From NCBI GenBank assembly GCA_012798805.1, contig JAAZMM010000090.1:1-51948 (forward strand): a DNA stretch of 51,948 nt. Reading direction: 5' to 3'. The notes beneath the pieces are model-generated. The model was not told where the DNA came from. It worked only from the letters and a program-made list of their open reading frames with translations, and ran no database searches. Of this stretch, positions 8,756 through 17,280 are shown one piece after another (the first letter of the stretch is position 1; every line of letters starts with the position of its first letter). A program made the position numbers and the translations under genes. The DNA comes from Bacteroidales bacterium. Its GTDB lineage: Bacteria > Bacteroidota > Bacteroidia > Bacteroidales > UBA932.

Positions 8756-10102
8756 CTAATCTGGTAAAATTCTTATTCTGCGGGAAAGGGGATGCAGGTT
8801 ATTGGAGCGACGGCCAAGATTTTTCACAAAACCCAATGGAGCTCCCTTGAAAATGAGCAACAGATACCCCAGAGGTACTCCGGATTCAAATATAAGATTC
8901 TCTTTTGAAAGAAATTTAAGGGCATCTTCCAAATTGAGTTCTACGGAGGGAAAAGCTTTTTTATTCAGCAAAGGCGAAAGGGCCAAATCTGCTTCAGGAA
9001 CCATATCACGTCCCTTCTGAACAGCGACGGCCACTCCTGAGCGAATCACCTTTAAAGAAGACTCCAGAGTTCTAATATCTGCAGCAAGCGCCGATGGAAA
9101 GACCTTCCAAAGATCCCCTTTGAGAGAGAAAGTATATTGCCCCGAATCCTGTGATATATAGGATGCACAAGCCGGAATCTGATTATTTTTATTATAGGAT
9201 TTCTTGCCCGACAGGGATGGAAAATAGTTACCATTTTTGCGCAATAGCGCAATGAAAAAGCCCTCACCTCTCTCCTCTCCCGGGAGAAACTGACGCTGCT
9301 CTATTAGTTCAGCACCCAGTTCAGAAGCTATCCAGGCGACATTTTCATCATTTTCAAGGGAATTGAATGTACAAGTCGAATAGATTAGAAAGCCTCCCTT
9401 CTTAAGAGCAGGCCAGATATCCGAAACTATTCTTTTTTGCCTTGAAGCACAAAGACGGACATTATCCGGAGACCACTCTCCTACCGCATCGGGATCCTTG
9501 CGGAACATTCCCTCACCTGAACAGGGGGCATCTATCACTACAATATCAAAAAAATCCTTGAGTGAGCCAAAATCAGCCGGATCATTGTTGGAAACAACAA
9601 CATTAGGAGATCCCCACTTTGCAATGTTCTCGGCCAGGATTGAGGCTCTGCTGCGGATTACTTCATTTGAAAGCAAAAGGTCATTAGGGCCTATTGTCGA
9701 AAGAATATGGGTACTTTTGCCTCCCGGAGCAGCGCAGAGGTCTAAAAGACGAAGTCCGGAATGAGCAGCCGAATCAGGCTGCACTGACAGTTGCGTTATC
9801 GCCCGTTCCAACATCAGGCCGGTGTACATTGATGATGCCTCCTGGACATAGTAATATCCGGCGTGAAAAAAAGGGTCCAATGTAAATGAGGGTCTGCTTT
9901 TTAGGTAAAAGCCCTCCCTACACCAGGGTACGGCACCATCAAAATCATCGGAAAAATGCTCTGCAAGCTTTTCTGTTGGGATTTTTGCAGGATTTGCACG
10001 GACTGAAAGTGAAGGCTCACGGTAAAGAGCTGAAAGGAGTTTACTGGCGCGCTCCTCTCCAAAATCAATTTTAAGACTATTTACAAACTCAGAGGGATAC
10101 AT
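8756..10102 (-). CDS. rsmF: 16S rRNA m5C methyltransferase, RsmF (NOL1/NOP2/Sun) family
   Basis: 448 residues if the ATG at 10102 (MYPSEFVNSL) is used; the frame is open upstream to a TTG at 10135, but that lies deep in the previous gene. SAM-binding motif I is seen as DLCAAPGGKSTH, motif IV as VIDAPCSGEGMFRKDP with the cysteine that releases product, and motif VI as YSTCTFNSLEND with the catalytic cysteine. A C-terminal RNA-binding domain of about 130 residues ends in LHPLSRRIRILPD. The family makes 5-methylcytosine in 16S rRNA (C1407 in E. coli RsmF). It overlaps the SRPBCC gene by 14 bases, so coupling is likely. Confidence 0.92.
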   Translation of the reverse strand: MYPSEFVNSLKIDFGEERASKLLSALYREPSLSVRANPAKIPTEKLAEHFSDDFDGAVPWCREGFYLKSRPSFTLDPFFHAGYYYVQEASSMYTGLMLERAITQLSVQPDSAAHSGLRLLDLCAAPGGKSTHILSTIGPNDLLLSNEVIRSRASILAENIAKWGSPNVVVSNNDPADFGSLKDFFDIVVIDAPCSGEGMFRKDPDAVGEWSPDNVRLCASRQKRIVSDIWPALKKGGFLIYSTCTFNSLENDENVAWIASELGAELIEQRQFLPGEERGEGFFIALLRKNGNYFPSLSGKKSYNKNNQIPACASYISQDSGQYTFSLKGDLWKVFPSALAADIRTLESSLKVIRSGVAVAVQKGRDMVPEADLALSPLLNKKAFPSVELNLEDALKFLSKENLIFESGVPLGYLLLIFKGAPLGFVKNLGRRSNNLHPLSRRIRILPD

Positions 10103-10535
10103 CAAAAGAAGACAAATCTTCTGGCATTTCACCAATTGCGGCTTTTGCTATGCCGTCCGTGAGTTTATCAACAAGATCGTGGAGCCTCTTCCCTATGAAC
10201 ATTTTCATCATAGTATTGAGCTCTGCACGGAGCTCTATATGAAAATAGGTACGGTTATCATCCATGGGATCCATTATCAAGGAGAAGAGAAACGGAAATG
10301 GAGCCTGCCCATCCTGTTCAAAATCTATTCTAGAAAAGGGAATCCTCTGGTGAACCTTCATCCCGATTTCAAAGCCCTGAACCTTTGCCAAAATGCTGTC
10401 TGCGTCCGCAGTAACCATATCCTTTTTATCTTCGGGAATAGCAGCAACAAGGTTGCGCATATCGGAAAAGGCGGTGTAAATCGCATACGAAGGCCTCTCG
10501 ATGACTACGGTCTTACCGCAAATCTCCTCTGCCAT
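10089..10535 (-). CDS. SRPBCC (START-like) family protein
   Basis: 148 residues. The sequence begins with a beta strand (CGKTVVIERPSYAIYTAF) and ends in a long helix (LNTMMKMFIGKRLHDLVDKL), the pattern of the helix-grip SRPBCC/polyketide-cyclase fold that binds hydrophobic ligands. No catalytic residues can be named and the ligand is unknown. It starts one base after the pyrE stop and overlaps rsmF at its 3' end, so the three genes appear to be one transcript. Proximity to pyrE alone does not imply a pyrimidine role. Confidence 0.75.
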   Translation of the reverse strand: MAEEICGKTVVIERPSYAIYTAFSDMRNLVAAIPEDKKDMVTADADSILAKVQGFEIGMKVHQRIPFSRIDFEQDGQAPFPFLFSLIMDPMDDNRTYFHIELRAELNTMMKMFIGKRLHDLVDKLTDGIAKAAIGEMPEDLSSFDVSL

Positions 10536-10536
10536 A

Positions 10537-11172
10537 CTATTTGCCCCAGGTATCAGGCTTGAATCTCCACTCTGAGAGTATTTCGAGATCTTCCGCCTTT
10601 ATATAACCCGATGCTACTGCTTCTTCGAGTAGTGCATCATAATTTGAAAGGGTGTGCAATACCACATCAGCATCTTCAAATGCCTCACGGGTTCTATGAA
10701 AATTATATGAGAATATGGCCACCATACCCTCTACAAATCCACCCTCTCTGGCAATACATTCAGCAGCTGAAAGCGAACTCGCACCTGTGGATACGAGGTC
10801 TTCAACAACAACCACGTTGGCACCTTTGGGGAGATCTCCCTCAATACGGGCTCCGGTGCCATGATCCTTGGCTTTGGGCCTTATATAGATAAAAGGCAGC
10901 CCCAGGGCATGTGCTACCAGGGCACCATATGCAATGGCTCCGGTTGCTACACCGGCGATAATATTCACATCCTTGAAATGCTCTTTAATAACTTCTACCA
11001 AATACCCGCAGATCTCAGTACGTCTCTCCGGATAGGAAAGAATTTTGCGATTGTCACAATAAATAGGTGACTTCCAGCCTGACGCCCATGTAAAAGGCTC
11101 TTCGGGTCTCAATTGCACCGCCTTAATTTCAAGCAGATGGCGTGCAACTATTTTTTCAACATTTTTAACCAT
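10537..11172 (-). CDS. pyrE: Orotate phosphoribosyltransferase
   Basis: 211 residues. It joins orotate to PRPP to give OMP, the fifth step of pyrimidine synthesis. The PRPP-binding motif is VVVVEDLVSTGAS (120-132) and the flexible-loop residues KAKDHGTGARIEG (100-112) match PyrE. The N-terminal LRPEEPFTWASGWKSPIYCDNR also fits the family. First gene of a pyrE-SRPBCC-rsmF run. Its promoter element TAACTTTG (11202 to 11195) directly abuts that of the divergent NUDIX gene. Confidence 0.96.
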   Translation of the reverse strand: MVKNVEKIVARHLLEIKAVQLRPEEPFTWASGWKSPIYCDNRKILSYPERRTEICGYLVEVIKEHFKDVNIIAGVATGAIAYGALVAHALGLPFIYIRPKAKDHGTGARIEGDLPKGANVVVVEDLVSTGASSLSAAECIAREGGFVEGMVAIFSYNFHRTREAFEDADVVLHTLSNYDALLEEAVASGYIKAEDLEILSEWRFKPDTWGK

Positions 11173-11186
11173 AATCTATTTTAGCT

Positions 11187-11202
11187 TATCTTTGCAAAGT
11201 TA
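11187..11202. promoter_or_regulatory. Back-to-back -7 elements of pyrE (-) and NUDIX gene (+)
   Basis: TATCTTTG on the plus strand (11187-11194) and TAACTTTG on the minus strand (11202 to 11195) abut to form the near-palindrome TATCTTTGCAAAGTTA. Each fits TAnnTTTG for its own gene, so two polymerases could not bind at once. Clear TTTG -33 boxes are not seen on either side. Confidence 0.6.
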
Positions 11203-11221
11203 ATAATATTATTGAAAAACG

Positions 11222-11842
11222 ATGTATCGTATTCACTTTGAAAGTCGCAATATCGTAGTGTGCTCATCAGTTTCCGAGGCAGAGGAGGATGCAGGAGCAC
11301 TTGTGCTTAGTATTGGAGAGCAGGAGTGCCTGGCAAAAATCCCCCTGATATTTGAAAAATCACCACGCATATACTCGCTCTATATCCCGACCTCTGATGA
11401 AGAACGTGTCTATAATGAACTCTGCTCCGAATACCATATTTTAGAGGCAGCAGGAGGAGTAGTACGCGACCGATCGGGACGAACACTCATGATACGTCGT
11501 AGAGGCAGATGGGATCTTCCCAAAGGAAAAATGGAGACCGGCGAGAGTCATCAGGAGTGCGCACTGCGTGAAGTGGCTGAGGAGACCGGCATCAGGGACC
11601 TAACCATTGGTAATCTTATCTGTGTAACACATCATACTTTCCTAAGAGAAGGAAAACGGCTGCTCAAACATACCTGGTGGTATGATATGGAATATAAGAA
11701 GACTCCTGCTCCCACTCCCGTCCCACAAATTGAAGAAGAAATATCAGTAGCCGAATGGGTGCCGAACCATGAGATAGCTACCAGATTATCCGGCAGCTAT
11801 GCATCCATCAAAGAGGTATTCCGTCAAGCGGGGATCATCTAA
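11222..11842 (+). CDS. NUDIX hydrolase
   Basis: 206 residues. Residues 76-200 hold a NUDIX fold with a complete Nudix box, GKMETGE then REVAEETGI (102-124), which binds Mg2+ and cleaves a nucleoside diphosphate linked to another group. The substrate cannot be read from sequence. The first 70 residues (MYRIHFESRNIVVC onward) form a separate small beta-rich domain seen in Bacteroidota relatives and of unknown role. The RRRGRWDLPKGKMETGE stretch resembles Ap4A/diphosphoinositol-type hydrolases, which is only a hint. Divergent from pyrE; its 3' end overlaps the LolA-like gene by 8 bases, tail to tail. Confidence 0.9.
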   Translation: MYRIHFESRNIVVCSSVSEAEEDAGALVLSIGEQECLAKIPLIFEKSPRIYSLYIPTSDEERVYNELCSEYHILEAAGGVVRDRSGRTLMIRRRGRWDLPKGKMETGESHQECALREVAEETGIRDLTIGNLICVTHHTFLREGKRLLKHTWWYDMEYKKTPAPTPVPQIEEEISVAEWVPNHEIATRLSGSYASIKEVFRQAGII

Positions 11843-12353
11843 GATCGGTGATTATCACATCTTCAGGCAAAGAATCCAGATCCATAATGAAATAGGAAGC
11901 CTCCCAAGGTGTTTCCCGACGTGTTATTGAGGTTACCAACACAGTGTAAACCGAGCCGTTGGCAGCTTTGTGTACTATCTTGAAAGTATCATCCTTTTGT
12001 TGTTCTATGCTGGAGGATGCCAGCAAGGAGAATGGATTTTCCAGAGGGTCATCAGAAAAGGCATTAGCTCTGCATATTACCAGCTCCTCACTCTTGGGAC
12101 TGTAAAGCCATCTTATCTTACCATCAGAGATAATGGTGATCAAATCACTGGTAAGGCGGTAACTCATCTGTTGAATATCGATAATGCCCTGCTGTTCCAT
12201 AAACAGATCTCCATCAATAGTATTGGCACTTAGAGAGTATTTGAGCGTCACACTGCCCATTTGAGATATTTTGTCAAGAAGCTGATTGCTTCCCTGCCCA
12301 AAAAGCGTACAGGAAATCAATAGAAGCGATAGTGATAGGATAATTCGTCTCAT
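11835..12353 (-). CDS. LolA-like outer-membrane lipoprotein carrier
   Basis: 172 residues from the ATG at 12353, which gives a clean signal peptide (MRRIILSLSLLLISCTLFGQ); the frame extends upstream into ftsK but a start there would put the signal peptide internally. The mature part has the LolA pattern: SVTLKYSLSANT, an MEQQGIIDI strand and DGKIRWLYSPKSEELVI. The family carries lipoproteins from the inner to the outer membrane in the periplasm. Sequence conservation is weak in Bacteroidota, so it is called LolA-like. It follows ftsK by 25 bases on the same strand, an arrangement common in the phylum. Confidence 0.8.
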   Translation of the reverse strand: MRRIILSLSLLLISCTLFGQGSNQLLDKISQMGSVTLKYSLSANTIDGDLFMEQQGIIDIQQMSYRLTSDLITIISDGKIRWLYSPKSEELVICRANAFSDDPLENPFSLLASSSIEQQKDDTFKIVHKAANGSVYTVLVTSITRRETPWEASYFIMDLDSLPEDVIITDLR

Positions 12354-12378
12354 ACCTTTGACAGGTGCAAACATCGTG

Positions 12379-14826
12379 CTAAATTCTATCAAGAGTCTCA
12401 AGAATTATATCCAGAGTAGCAAGATCCGAAACCAGAACATCTCTGGCCCTGCTACCTCCGAACGGTCCAACGATACCTGCTGCTTCCAGCTGATCAATGA
12501 TGCGTCCTGCACGTGCATAACCTATTTCAAGCTTACGTTGGATAAGTGAGGTGGAACCTTGCTGTGCCATAACCACTATCTTTGCAGCATCTTCAAAGAG
12601 AGCATCGCGATTTTTGAGATTGACTCCAAATTCATTGGTTGATGATGAATCCTCATCGTCAGAAACTTCCGGAAGATAAAATTCGTGATCATAACCACTC
12701 TGAGAACTAATATCTTTTGTAATGGCAATAATCTCCGGCGTATCCACAAAGGCACACTGCACACGAACAATATCCTCGCCGGGATACATCACAAGCATAT
12801 CGCCCCGGCCAATAAGGCGGTTAGCTCCCGGTGTATCAAGAATAGTCCTTGAATCAATAGAAGCATTGACCTTATAAGCAATTCTGGAGTTGAAATTGGC
12901 TTTTATAGTACCTGTAATGATGTCTGTGGTTGGCCTTTGGGTAGCAATCACCAAATGAATACCCACAGCCCTGGCCTGCTGTGCCAAACGTGCAATCGGC
13001 TCTTCAATCTCTTTGCCGGCAGTAACAAGAAGGTCAGCAAATTCATCTATTACTACCACGATATAGGGCAGGAATTTGTGTCCTTTTTGCGGGTTAAGAC
13101 GGCGGTTGAGGAACTTTTTATTGTAATCCCTTATATGGCGCATGTCTGCCAGTTTAAGCAATTCATAACGATCCTCCATCTCAACGCAGAGCGACTTGAG
13201 TGTATTTACTACTTTGCGTGTATCGGTGATGATAGCCTCTGCCTCATCAGGAATCTTTGCCAGAAAATGTTTATCAAGCTTGGAATAAAGCGATAATTCC
13301 ACTTTCTTGGGATCGACCATTACAAACTTGAGCTCTGCAGGATGTTTGGTGTAGAGAAGCGATGTTATAATACAGTTGAGTCCGACAGATTTCCCCATAC
13401 CTGTGGCGCCGGCAATAAGCAAGTGCGGCATCTTTGCAAGATCAAGGAAAAAGGGCTCATTTGTAACTGTTATACCCATAGCCAAAGGCAGCTCCATATT
13501 GGCATTTTTAAATTTAGGATCATTGAGAATTGACTTGAGCGGTACAATCGAAGGTTTTTCATTGGCCACTTCTATACCTACAGAGTCGATAAGGGTAACC
13601 ACACGCACACCTTTTGCTCCAAGAGAGAGAGCTATATCCTCCTCACGGCTTCGTACCTGCGACACCTTCATACCATCTGCCAAATGGATCTTATAGAGAG
13701 TAACCGTAGGGCCCATTTTTGCCGTTATGGCCACTACTTTAATCTTATAATGACCCAGTACGGTAACAATCTTGATTTTATTCTTCTCGAGCTCATCCAT
13801 GGAGACTGTGTACCATTTATCCCTGTAATCATTTAACAATGAAAGTGAGGGGTGACGGTAGTCAGGTAGATCAAGTCGGGGATCAAAAAGACGGGATTTT
13901 TCCTCCTCAGTCAGATTTTTTATAAAATCATTATCCGAACCCTCTATCTGGATGATTACATCTTCGGGATTATCTCCAACAGGGAAAGTCGCCGGCACTA
14001 CGGTAGTCTGCGAAACAGGAGCCGGATCGACAACGACCTCAGTAGTTTCAACCGGTTGTAAATCCTTATATTCCGGATCAACTATAGTATTGTCATCAAG
14101 GGTTTCTTCCTCTTCTACTTCCCCTTCCTCCTCTGCCACACTCTCCGGATCTCCGGAAGCAACAAGATCTTTCTCCCTTCGGGAGCGTTGTGCCACACTC
14201 CACATCAGATCGTCGAAGCGCAATGCCACCTTCTTGCTTAGCAGAACAAGCCAAAGCAGCAACAATATCATCAACACACAGCCTGTCCCAACATTGCCCA
14301 GCATTGAGCGGAGCCAGGAAACCGCGTGTCTGCCATAAGAGCCGCCCAAGCCATTACCCAGAAGAAATTCATATTTGGTAAAACCTGACAAATAGGCACA
14401 AATGAGCGAAATAACTATGGCTCCGATAAGTGAAACAATCAAGAGACGCAGTAGATTGACTTTGCGTATTCTAAAACAGCCGATAGAGATAGCCCCAAAA
14501 AAGAAGGGCACTACGAAGGCACCAAGACCAAATAGTTTGGAAATCAGGAAATCGGCCCATACAAGTCCCAGTCTGCCTCCGGAATTAGAGGCCTCTTCAG
14601 CAGCACTTGAGAGAACCTGAGGATCACGCACCAAACTTTGGTCGGCCGTCCAGGTAAATATATAGGAAACAAGCGCCACAACAGTAAAGATCGTGATCGC
14701 AAGACAAATAAACCCGCTCAATATTCTCAATACGCGCGCATCTGCACTGGAAAGCAGAGGCTCACGAGGCTCTTTCGCTATTTTGTTTTTGCCCTTTTTA
14801 GTTTTTGCTGATTTGGACTTTTTCAT
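12379..14826 (-). CDS. ftsK: DNA translocase FtsK/SpoIIIE
   Basis: 815 residues. Four membrane helices at about 35-58, 95-118, 127-149 and 180-197 anchor it at the septum. A linker of about 130 residues, acidic (EEEGEVEEEETLDD), follows. The motor has Walker A AGATGMGKS (472-480), Walker B VVVIDEFADL and the downstream ATQRPTTDIITGTIKANF motif. The C-terminal winged-helix gamma domain (STSLIQRKLEIGYARAGRI) reads KOPS-like polarity sequences. Function is chromosome segregation and dimer resolution at division. It is shorter than E. coli FtsK because of the short linker, as is typical outside the Gammaproteobacteria. Confidence 0.96.
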   Translation of the reverse strand: MKKSKSAKTKKGKNKIAKEPREPLLSSADARVLRILSGFICLAITIFTVVALVSYIFTWTADQSLVRDPQVLSSAAEEASNSGGRLGLVWADFLISKLFGLGAFVVPFFFGAISIGCFRIRKVNLLRLLIVSLIGAIVISLICAYLSGFTKYEFLLGNGLGGSYGRHAVSWLRSMLGNVGTGCVLMILLLLWLVLLSKKVALRFDDLMWSVAQRSRREKDLVASGDPESVAEEEGEVEEEETLDDNTIVDPEYKDLQPVETTEVVVDPAPVSQTTVVPATFPVGDNPEDVIIQIEGSDNDFIKNLTEEEKSRLFDPRLDLPDYRHPSLSLLNDYRDKWYTVSMDELEKNKIKIVTVLGHYKIKVVAITAKMGPTVTLYKIHLADGMKVSQVRSREEDIALSLGAKGVRVVTLIDSVGIEVANEKPSIVPLKSILNDPKFKNANMELPLAMGITVTNEPFFLDLAKMPHLLIAGATGMGKSVGLNCIITSLLYTKHPAELKFVMVDPKKVELSLYSKLDKHFLAKIPDEAEAIITDTRKVVNTLKSLCVEMEDRYELLKLADMRHIRDYNKKFLNRRLNPQKGHKFLPYIVVVIDEFADLLVTAGKEIEEPIARLAQQARAVGIHLVIATQRPTTDIITGTIKANFNSRIAYKVNASIDSRTILDTPGANRLIGRGDMLVMYPGEDIVRVQCAFVDTPEIIAITKDISSQSGYDHEFYLPEVSDDEDSSSTNEFGVNLKNRDALFEDAAKIVVMAQQGSTSLIQRKLEIGYARAGRIIDQLEAAGIVGPFGGSRARDVLVSDLATLDIILETLDRI

Positions 14827-14841
14827 AGATCCTTGACGAGA

Positions 14842-15480
14842 TCAATTTTTCTTTTTCTTCTTGTTTCTCGATTTTTTGCTGAACCCTGATTTGGAGCCAC
14901 TTGAAGCCATCATGCCCGGACGATTGAATGTAGCGTCACTCGAGAGTGTACTCAGCTGAAGGCCTTCCGGCACTTTTAAACGACCATCCGAGAGCTTTTC
15001 CATATCGCTGAATATGGTCTCGTCCGCAACGGAATCTTTATTCCAAATGAGGTATTGCTGCCTCATATAGTGACCGAGGGTACAGATCATCTCATTCTTA
15101 TCATCACTATCTTCCTGCGCTGCTATGAGATTGATCATATTTTCGATATTACGCCCATAGCAACGAGCCTTAATTGGTTTCTCCTCAAAATGCATCTTCT
15201 CCGGACGACTAAAAAACTCCTTTTTATCCGGCATCGGATAGGGAGAATCAACATCTATATCGAAATCTGCAATAATATACATATGGTCCCAGAGTTTCTG
15301 TCTATAATCCGGAGCATCTTTCATCTGAGGATTGAGTGTGGCCATAACCTGGATGACAGCTCTTATCTGCTCATTACGTTTATCACGATCAGGAATTCTC
15401 TTTACCTGCTCTATCATCTGCTGCACATGCCTCCCATATTCGGGCAGGTGAAGTTTGGCTCTTTGAGTATTATAATCCAT
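14842..15480 (-). CDS. DUF4290 family protein
   Basis: 212 residues, soluble, no signal peptide. The start MDYNTQRAKLHLPEYGRHVQQMIEQ-type N-terminus is the hallmark of DUF4290, a family found in Bacteroidota. The C-terminal 30 residues are Ser/Gly-rich and end in a lysine tract (SRNKKKKKN), suggesting a disordered, nucleic-acid-contacting tail. No function is known to me. It lies 15 bases upstream of ftsK on the same strand and appears to start that operon; TATATTTG at 15516 to 15509 is the likely -7 box. Confidence 0.8.
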   Translation of the reverse strand: MDYNTQRAKLHLPEYGRHVQQMIEQVKRIPDRDKRNEQIRAVIQVMATLNPQMKDAPDYRQKLWDHMYIIADFDIDVDSPYPMPDKKEFFSRPEKMHFEEKPIKARCYGRNIENMINLIAAQEDSDDKNEMICTLGHYMRQQYLIWNKDSVADETIFSDMEKLSDGRLKVPEGLQLSTLSSDATFNRPGMMASSGSKSGFSKKSRNKKKKKN

Positions 15481-15508
15481 ATTAATAAGTTATTTAACAA
15501 ATAATGTG

Positions 15509-15516
15509 CAAATATA
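15509..15516 (-). promoter_or_regulatory. -7 promoter element of the DUF4290-ftsK-lolA operon
   Basis: TATATTTG on the minus strand fits TAnnTTTG and lies 28 bases upstream of the DUF4290 ATG. No consensus -33 box seen. Confidence 0.5.
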
Positions 15517-15583
15517 ACGATTTTTGAATAATAATGTGCTATGACATAGCTCTGCACCGAGCATCTAATATACAAAAAAAGTG

Positions 15584-15614
15584 CCTTTATTGCGATTAAG
15601 GGCTCCAATAAAGG
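15584..15614. repeat. 9-bp perfect inverted repeat in a divergent intergenic region
   Basis: CCTTTATTG (15584-15592) and CAATAAAGG (15606-15614) are perfect reverse complements separated by 13 bases. It sits between the DUF4290 and rmlD promoters, so it is more likely an operator than a terminator. The rest of the 280-base region 15481-15760 holds only the two promoters and a short 6-bp hairpin (15723-15739). Confidence 0.5.
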
Positions 15615-15690
15615 TTATAAAGGAAAAACGACAGAAATTAGTTCTATATAGTCTAATATTATCAGACGGGACAATTGGTGAAATCTCTCA

Positions 15691-15722
15691 TTTGCATTTT
15701 GCAGAAACTGGTGCTACTTTTG
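15691..15722 (+). promoter_or_regulatory. Promoter of rmlD (TTTG-N20-TACTTTTG)
   Basis: TTTG at 15691-15694 and TACTTTTG at 15715-15722 with 20 bases between, a full Bacteroidota promoter. The ATG is 38 bases downstream, and the leader has a small hairpin TAATGC-AAATA-GCATTA (15723-15739). Confidence 0.75.
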
Positions 15723-15760
15723 TAATGCAAATAGCATTATAATATTAAAACAAAATCATT

Positions 15761-16654
15761 ATGGGGAAAACTCTTGTTACCGGATCTCTCGGACAACTTG
15801 GAAGTGAACTGCGGGAACTTACCGCAAATGACAAGAATTGGATATTTACCGACCTGTTGCCGGATGAAGGAGTGGTGTCATTGGATATCTGCGATGAGGT
15901 ACGTGTAAAGGAGCTTATGATGAAGCACGATGTGGATCTGGTAATCAACTGTGCCGCATATACAAATGTGGACAAGGCTGAGAGCGATGTGGCACTTTGC
16001 ACTAAATTAAATGTCGAAGGAGCGGCAATCCTGGCCGGAGCGGTTCGCGAACGCGATGCCGCACTTATACATATATCTACTGACTATGTATTTGATGGCA
16101 AACGCAAAAGAGGAGCTTACCGGGAGAGCGATCCCTGCCGTCCGCAGAGCGTTTATGGGGCTACGAAGCGTCAGGGAGAGCTTGCCATACGCAGAAGCCG
16201 TTGCCGGGGTGTAATCATTCGTACTGCCTGGCTCTACTCTACCTATGGTAAGAATTTCGTCAAGACAATGATACGTTTGGGTAGCGAGAAAAATGAAATC
16301 GGTGTGGTGGCCGACCAGATTGGTACTCCCACATATGCTCATGATCTGGCTAAAGCGATCATAACCATCGCGCCACAAATCGGGGACCAAAGAGGTGAAA
16401 TTTATCACTTTACCAATGAGGGCAGTTGCACCTGGTTTGATTTTGCTGCGCTAATAATGCTCTATTGTGGCCTTGATTGCAAGGTAAATCCATTGACTAC
16501 GGAAGAGTACCCGACTGCTGCACACAGGCCTGCATATTCCCTGCTCGACAAAAGTAAAATAAGGGAAGAATTTGGGGTGGAAACCCCTTGGTGGAGCATA
16601 TCGCTTAAAGAGGCTCTGCAAAAGATGGGAAAGCTGGCGCCACAGCATCTTTAG
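15761..16654 (+). CDS. rmlD: dTDP-4-dehydrorhamnose reductase
   Basis: 297-residue NAD(P)H-dependent short-chain reductase for the last step of dTDP-L-rhamnose synthesis. The Rossmann loop is TGSLGQLGSEL (7-17), the family STDYVFDG motif is at 106-113 and the catalytic pair is Y132/K136 in SVYGATKRQGE. The protein supplies rhamnose for O-antigen, capsule or glycoprotein glycans. rmlC lies next to it but on the opposite strand, and the two 3' ends overlap by 50 bases. rmlA and rmlB are not in the window. Confidence 0.94.
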   Translation: MGKTLVTGSLGQLGSELRELTANDKNWIFTDLLPDEGVVSLDICDEVRVKELMMKHDVDLVINCAAYTNVDKAESDVALCTKLNVEGAAILAGAVRERDAALIHISTDYVFDGKRKRGAYRESDPCRPQSVYGATKRQGELAIRRSRCRGVIIRTAWLYSTYGKNFVKTMIRLGSEKNEIGVVADQIGTPTYAHDLAKAIITIAPQIGDQRGEIYHFTNEGSCTWFDFAALIMLYCGLDCKVNPLTTEEYPTAAHRPAYSLLDKSKIREEFGVETPWWSISLKEALQKMGKLAPQHL

Positions 16655-17156
16655 CAGAAAGAATCACCTCTTCGGGATCAATACCCCAGTCAATAGCTAA
16701 TATAGGATCATTCCAAATATACGACCCTTCCATTTCGGGCGCATAGTAATTATCACATTTATACTGGAATATGGTATTGTCTTCAAGAACCAGGTAGCCA
16801 TGCGCAAATCCACGTGGCAGAAAGAACATTCGTTTATTTTCAGCACTTAACTCTACTGAGACATATTTGCCGTATGTGGGAGATTCAGGACGAATATCTA
16901 CCGCTACATCAAGCACACTACCCTGCACCACCCTCACAAGTTTGGCCTGTGCAGCATCACCTTTTTGGAAATGAAGAGCGCGCAACACCCCACGTTTTGC
17001 AGAAAAGGACTCATTATCCTGAACAAAATTGATTTTTTGTACATTTTTCTCAAATTCCCTTAAGGAGAAAGATTCGAAAAAATACCCCCTGTGGTCATAG
17101 AAAACCTTTGGTTCAATAATCACAAGACCCTCTATTGCTGTTTTGATATAATTCAT
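16605..17156 (-). CDS. rmlC: dTDP-4-dehydrorhamnose 3,5-epimerase
   Basis: 183-residue cupin enzyme that epimerises C3 and C5 of dTDP-4-keto-6-deoxyglucose, just before RmlD in the pathway. Family signatures: DHRGYFFESFS near the N-terminus, the catalytic-His region LRALHFQKGD (about 58-67), VVQGSVLDVAVDIRP and PRGFAHGYLVLED. Length is normal. The gene converges on rmlD with a 50-base overlap of coding ends, so each mRNA carries antisense to the other. A TATTTTTG -7 element on this strand lies at 17183 to 17176, 20 bases before the start. Confidence 0.95.
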   Translation of the reverse strand: MNYIKTAIEGLVIIEPKVFYDHRGYFFESFSLREFEKNVQKINFVQDNESFSAKRGVLRALHFQKGDAAQAKLVRVVQGSVLDVAVDIRPESPTYGKYVSVELSAENKRMFFLPRGFAHGYLVLEDNTIFQYKCDNYYAPEMEGSYIWNDPILAIDWGIDPEEVILSAKDAVAPAFPSFAEPL

Positions 17157-17175
17157 ATCTTGGATGGATTTTTTA

Positions 17176-17183
17176 CAAAAATA
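17176..17183 (-). promoter_or_regulatory. -7 promoter element of rmlC
   Basis: TATTTTTG on the minus strand fits TAnnTTTG, 20 bases before the rmlC ATG. No clear -33 partner. Confidence 0.45.
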
Positions 17184-17221
17184 GTAAAATAGTTTTGAGT
17201 TTCGAGTATGTAGTTAGTGAT

Positions 17222-17256
17222 GCGGGTTGCAGGTTGCGGGTTGCGGGTTGTGGGGA
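17222..17256. repeat. G-rich heptamer array, GCGGGTT type (5 units)
   Basis: Five consecutive 7-base units read GCGGGTT, GCAGGTT, GCGGGTT, GCGGGTT, GTGGGGA on the plus strand. The array lies 25 bases past the permease stop and upstream of rmlC. A related array occurs at 24421-24467 in the opposite orientation. Four G-runs of three or more make a G-quadruplex possible. The rest of 17157-17280 holds only the rmlC -7 box. Confidence 0.8.
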
Positions 17257-17280
17257 TTAATTTGGAGTTTGAATTAGATG

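Noticed and set aside
17222-17256. CRISPR-like array
   Set aside because: Units are only 7 bases with no spacers and no cas genes nearby.
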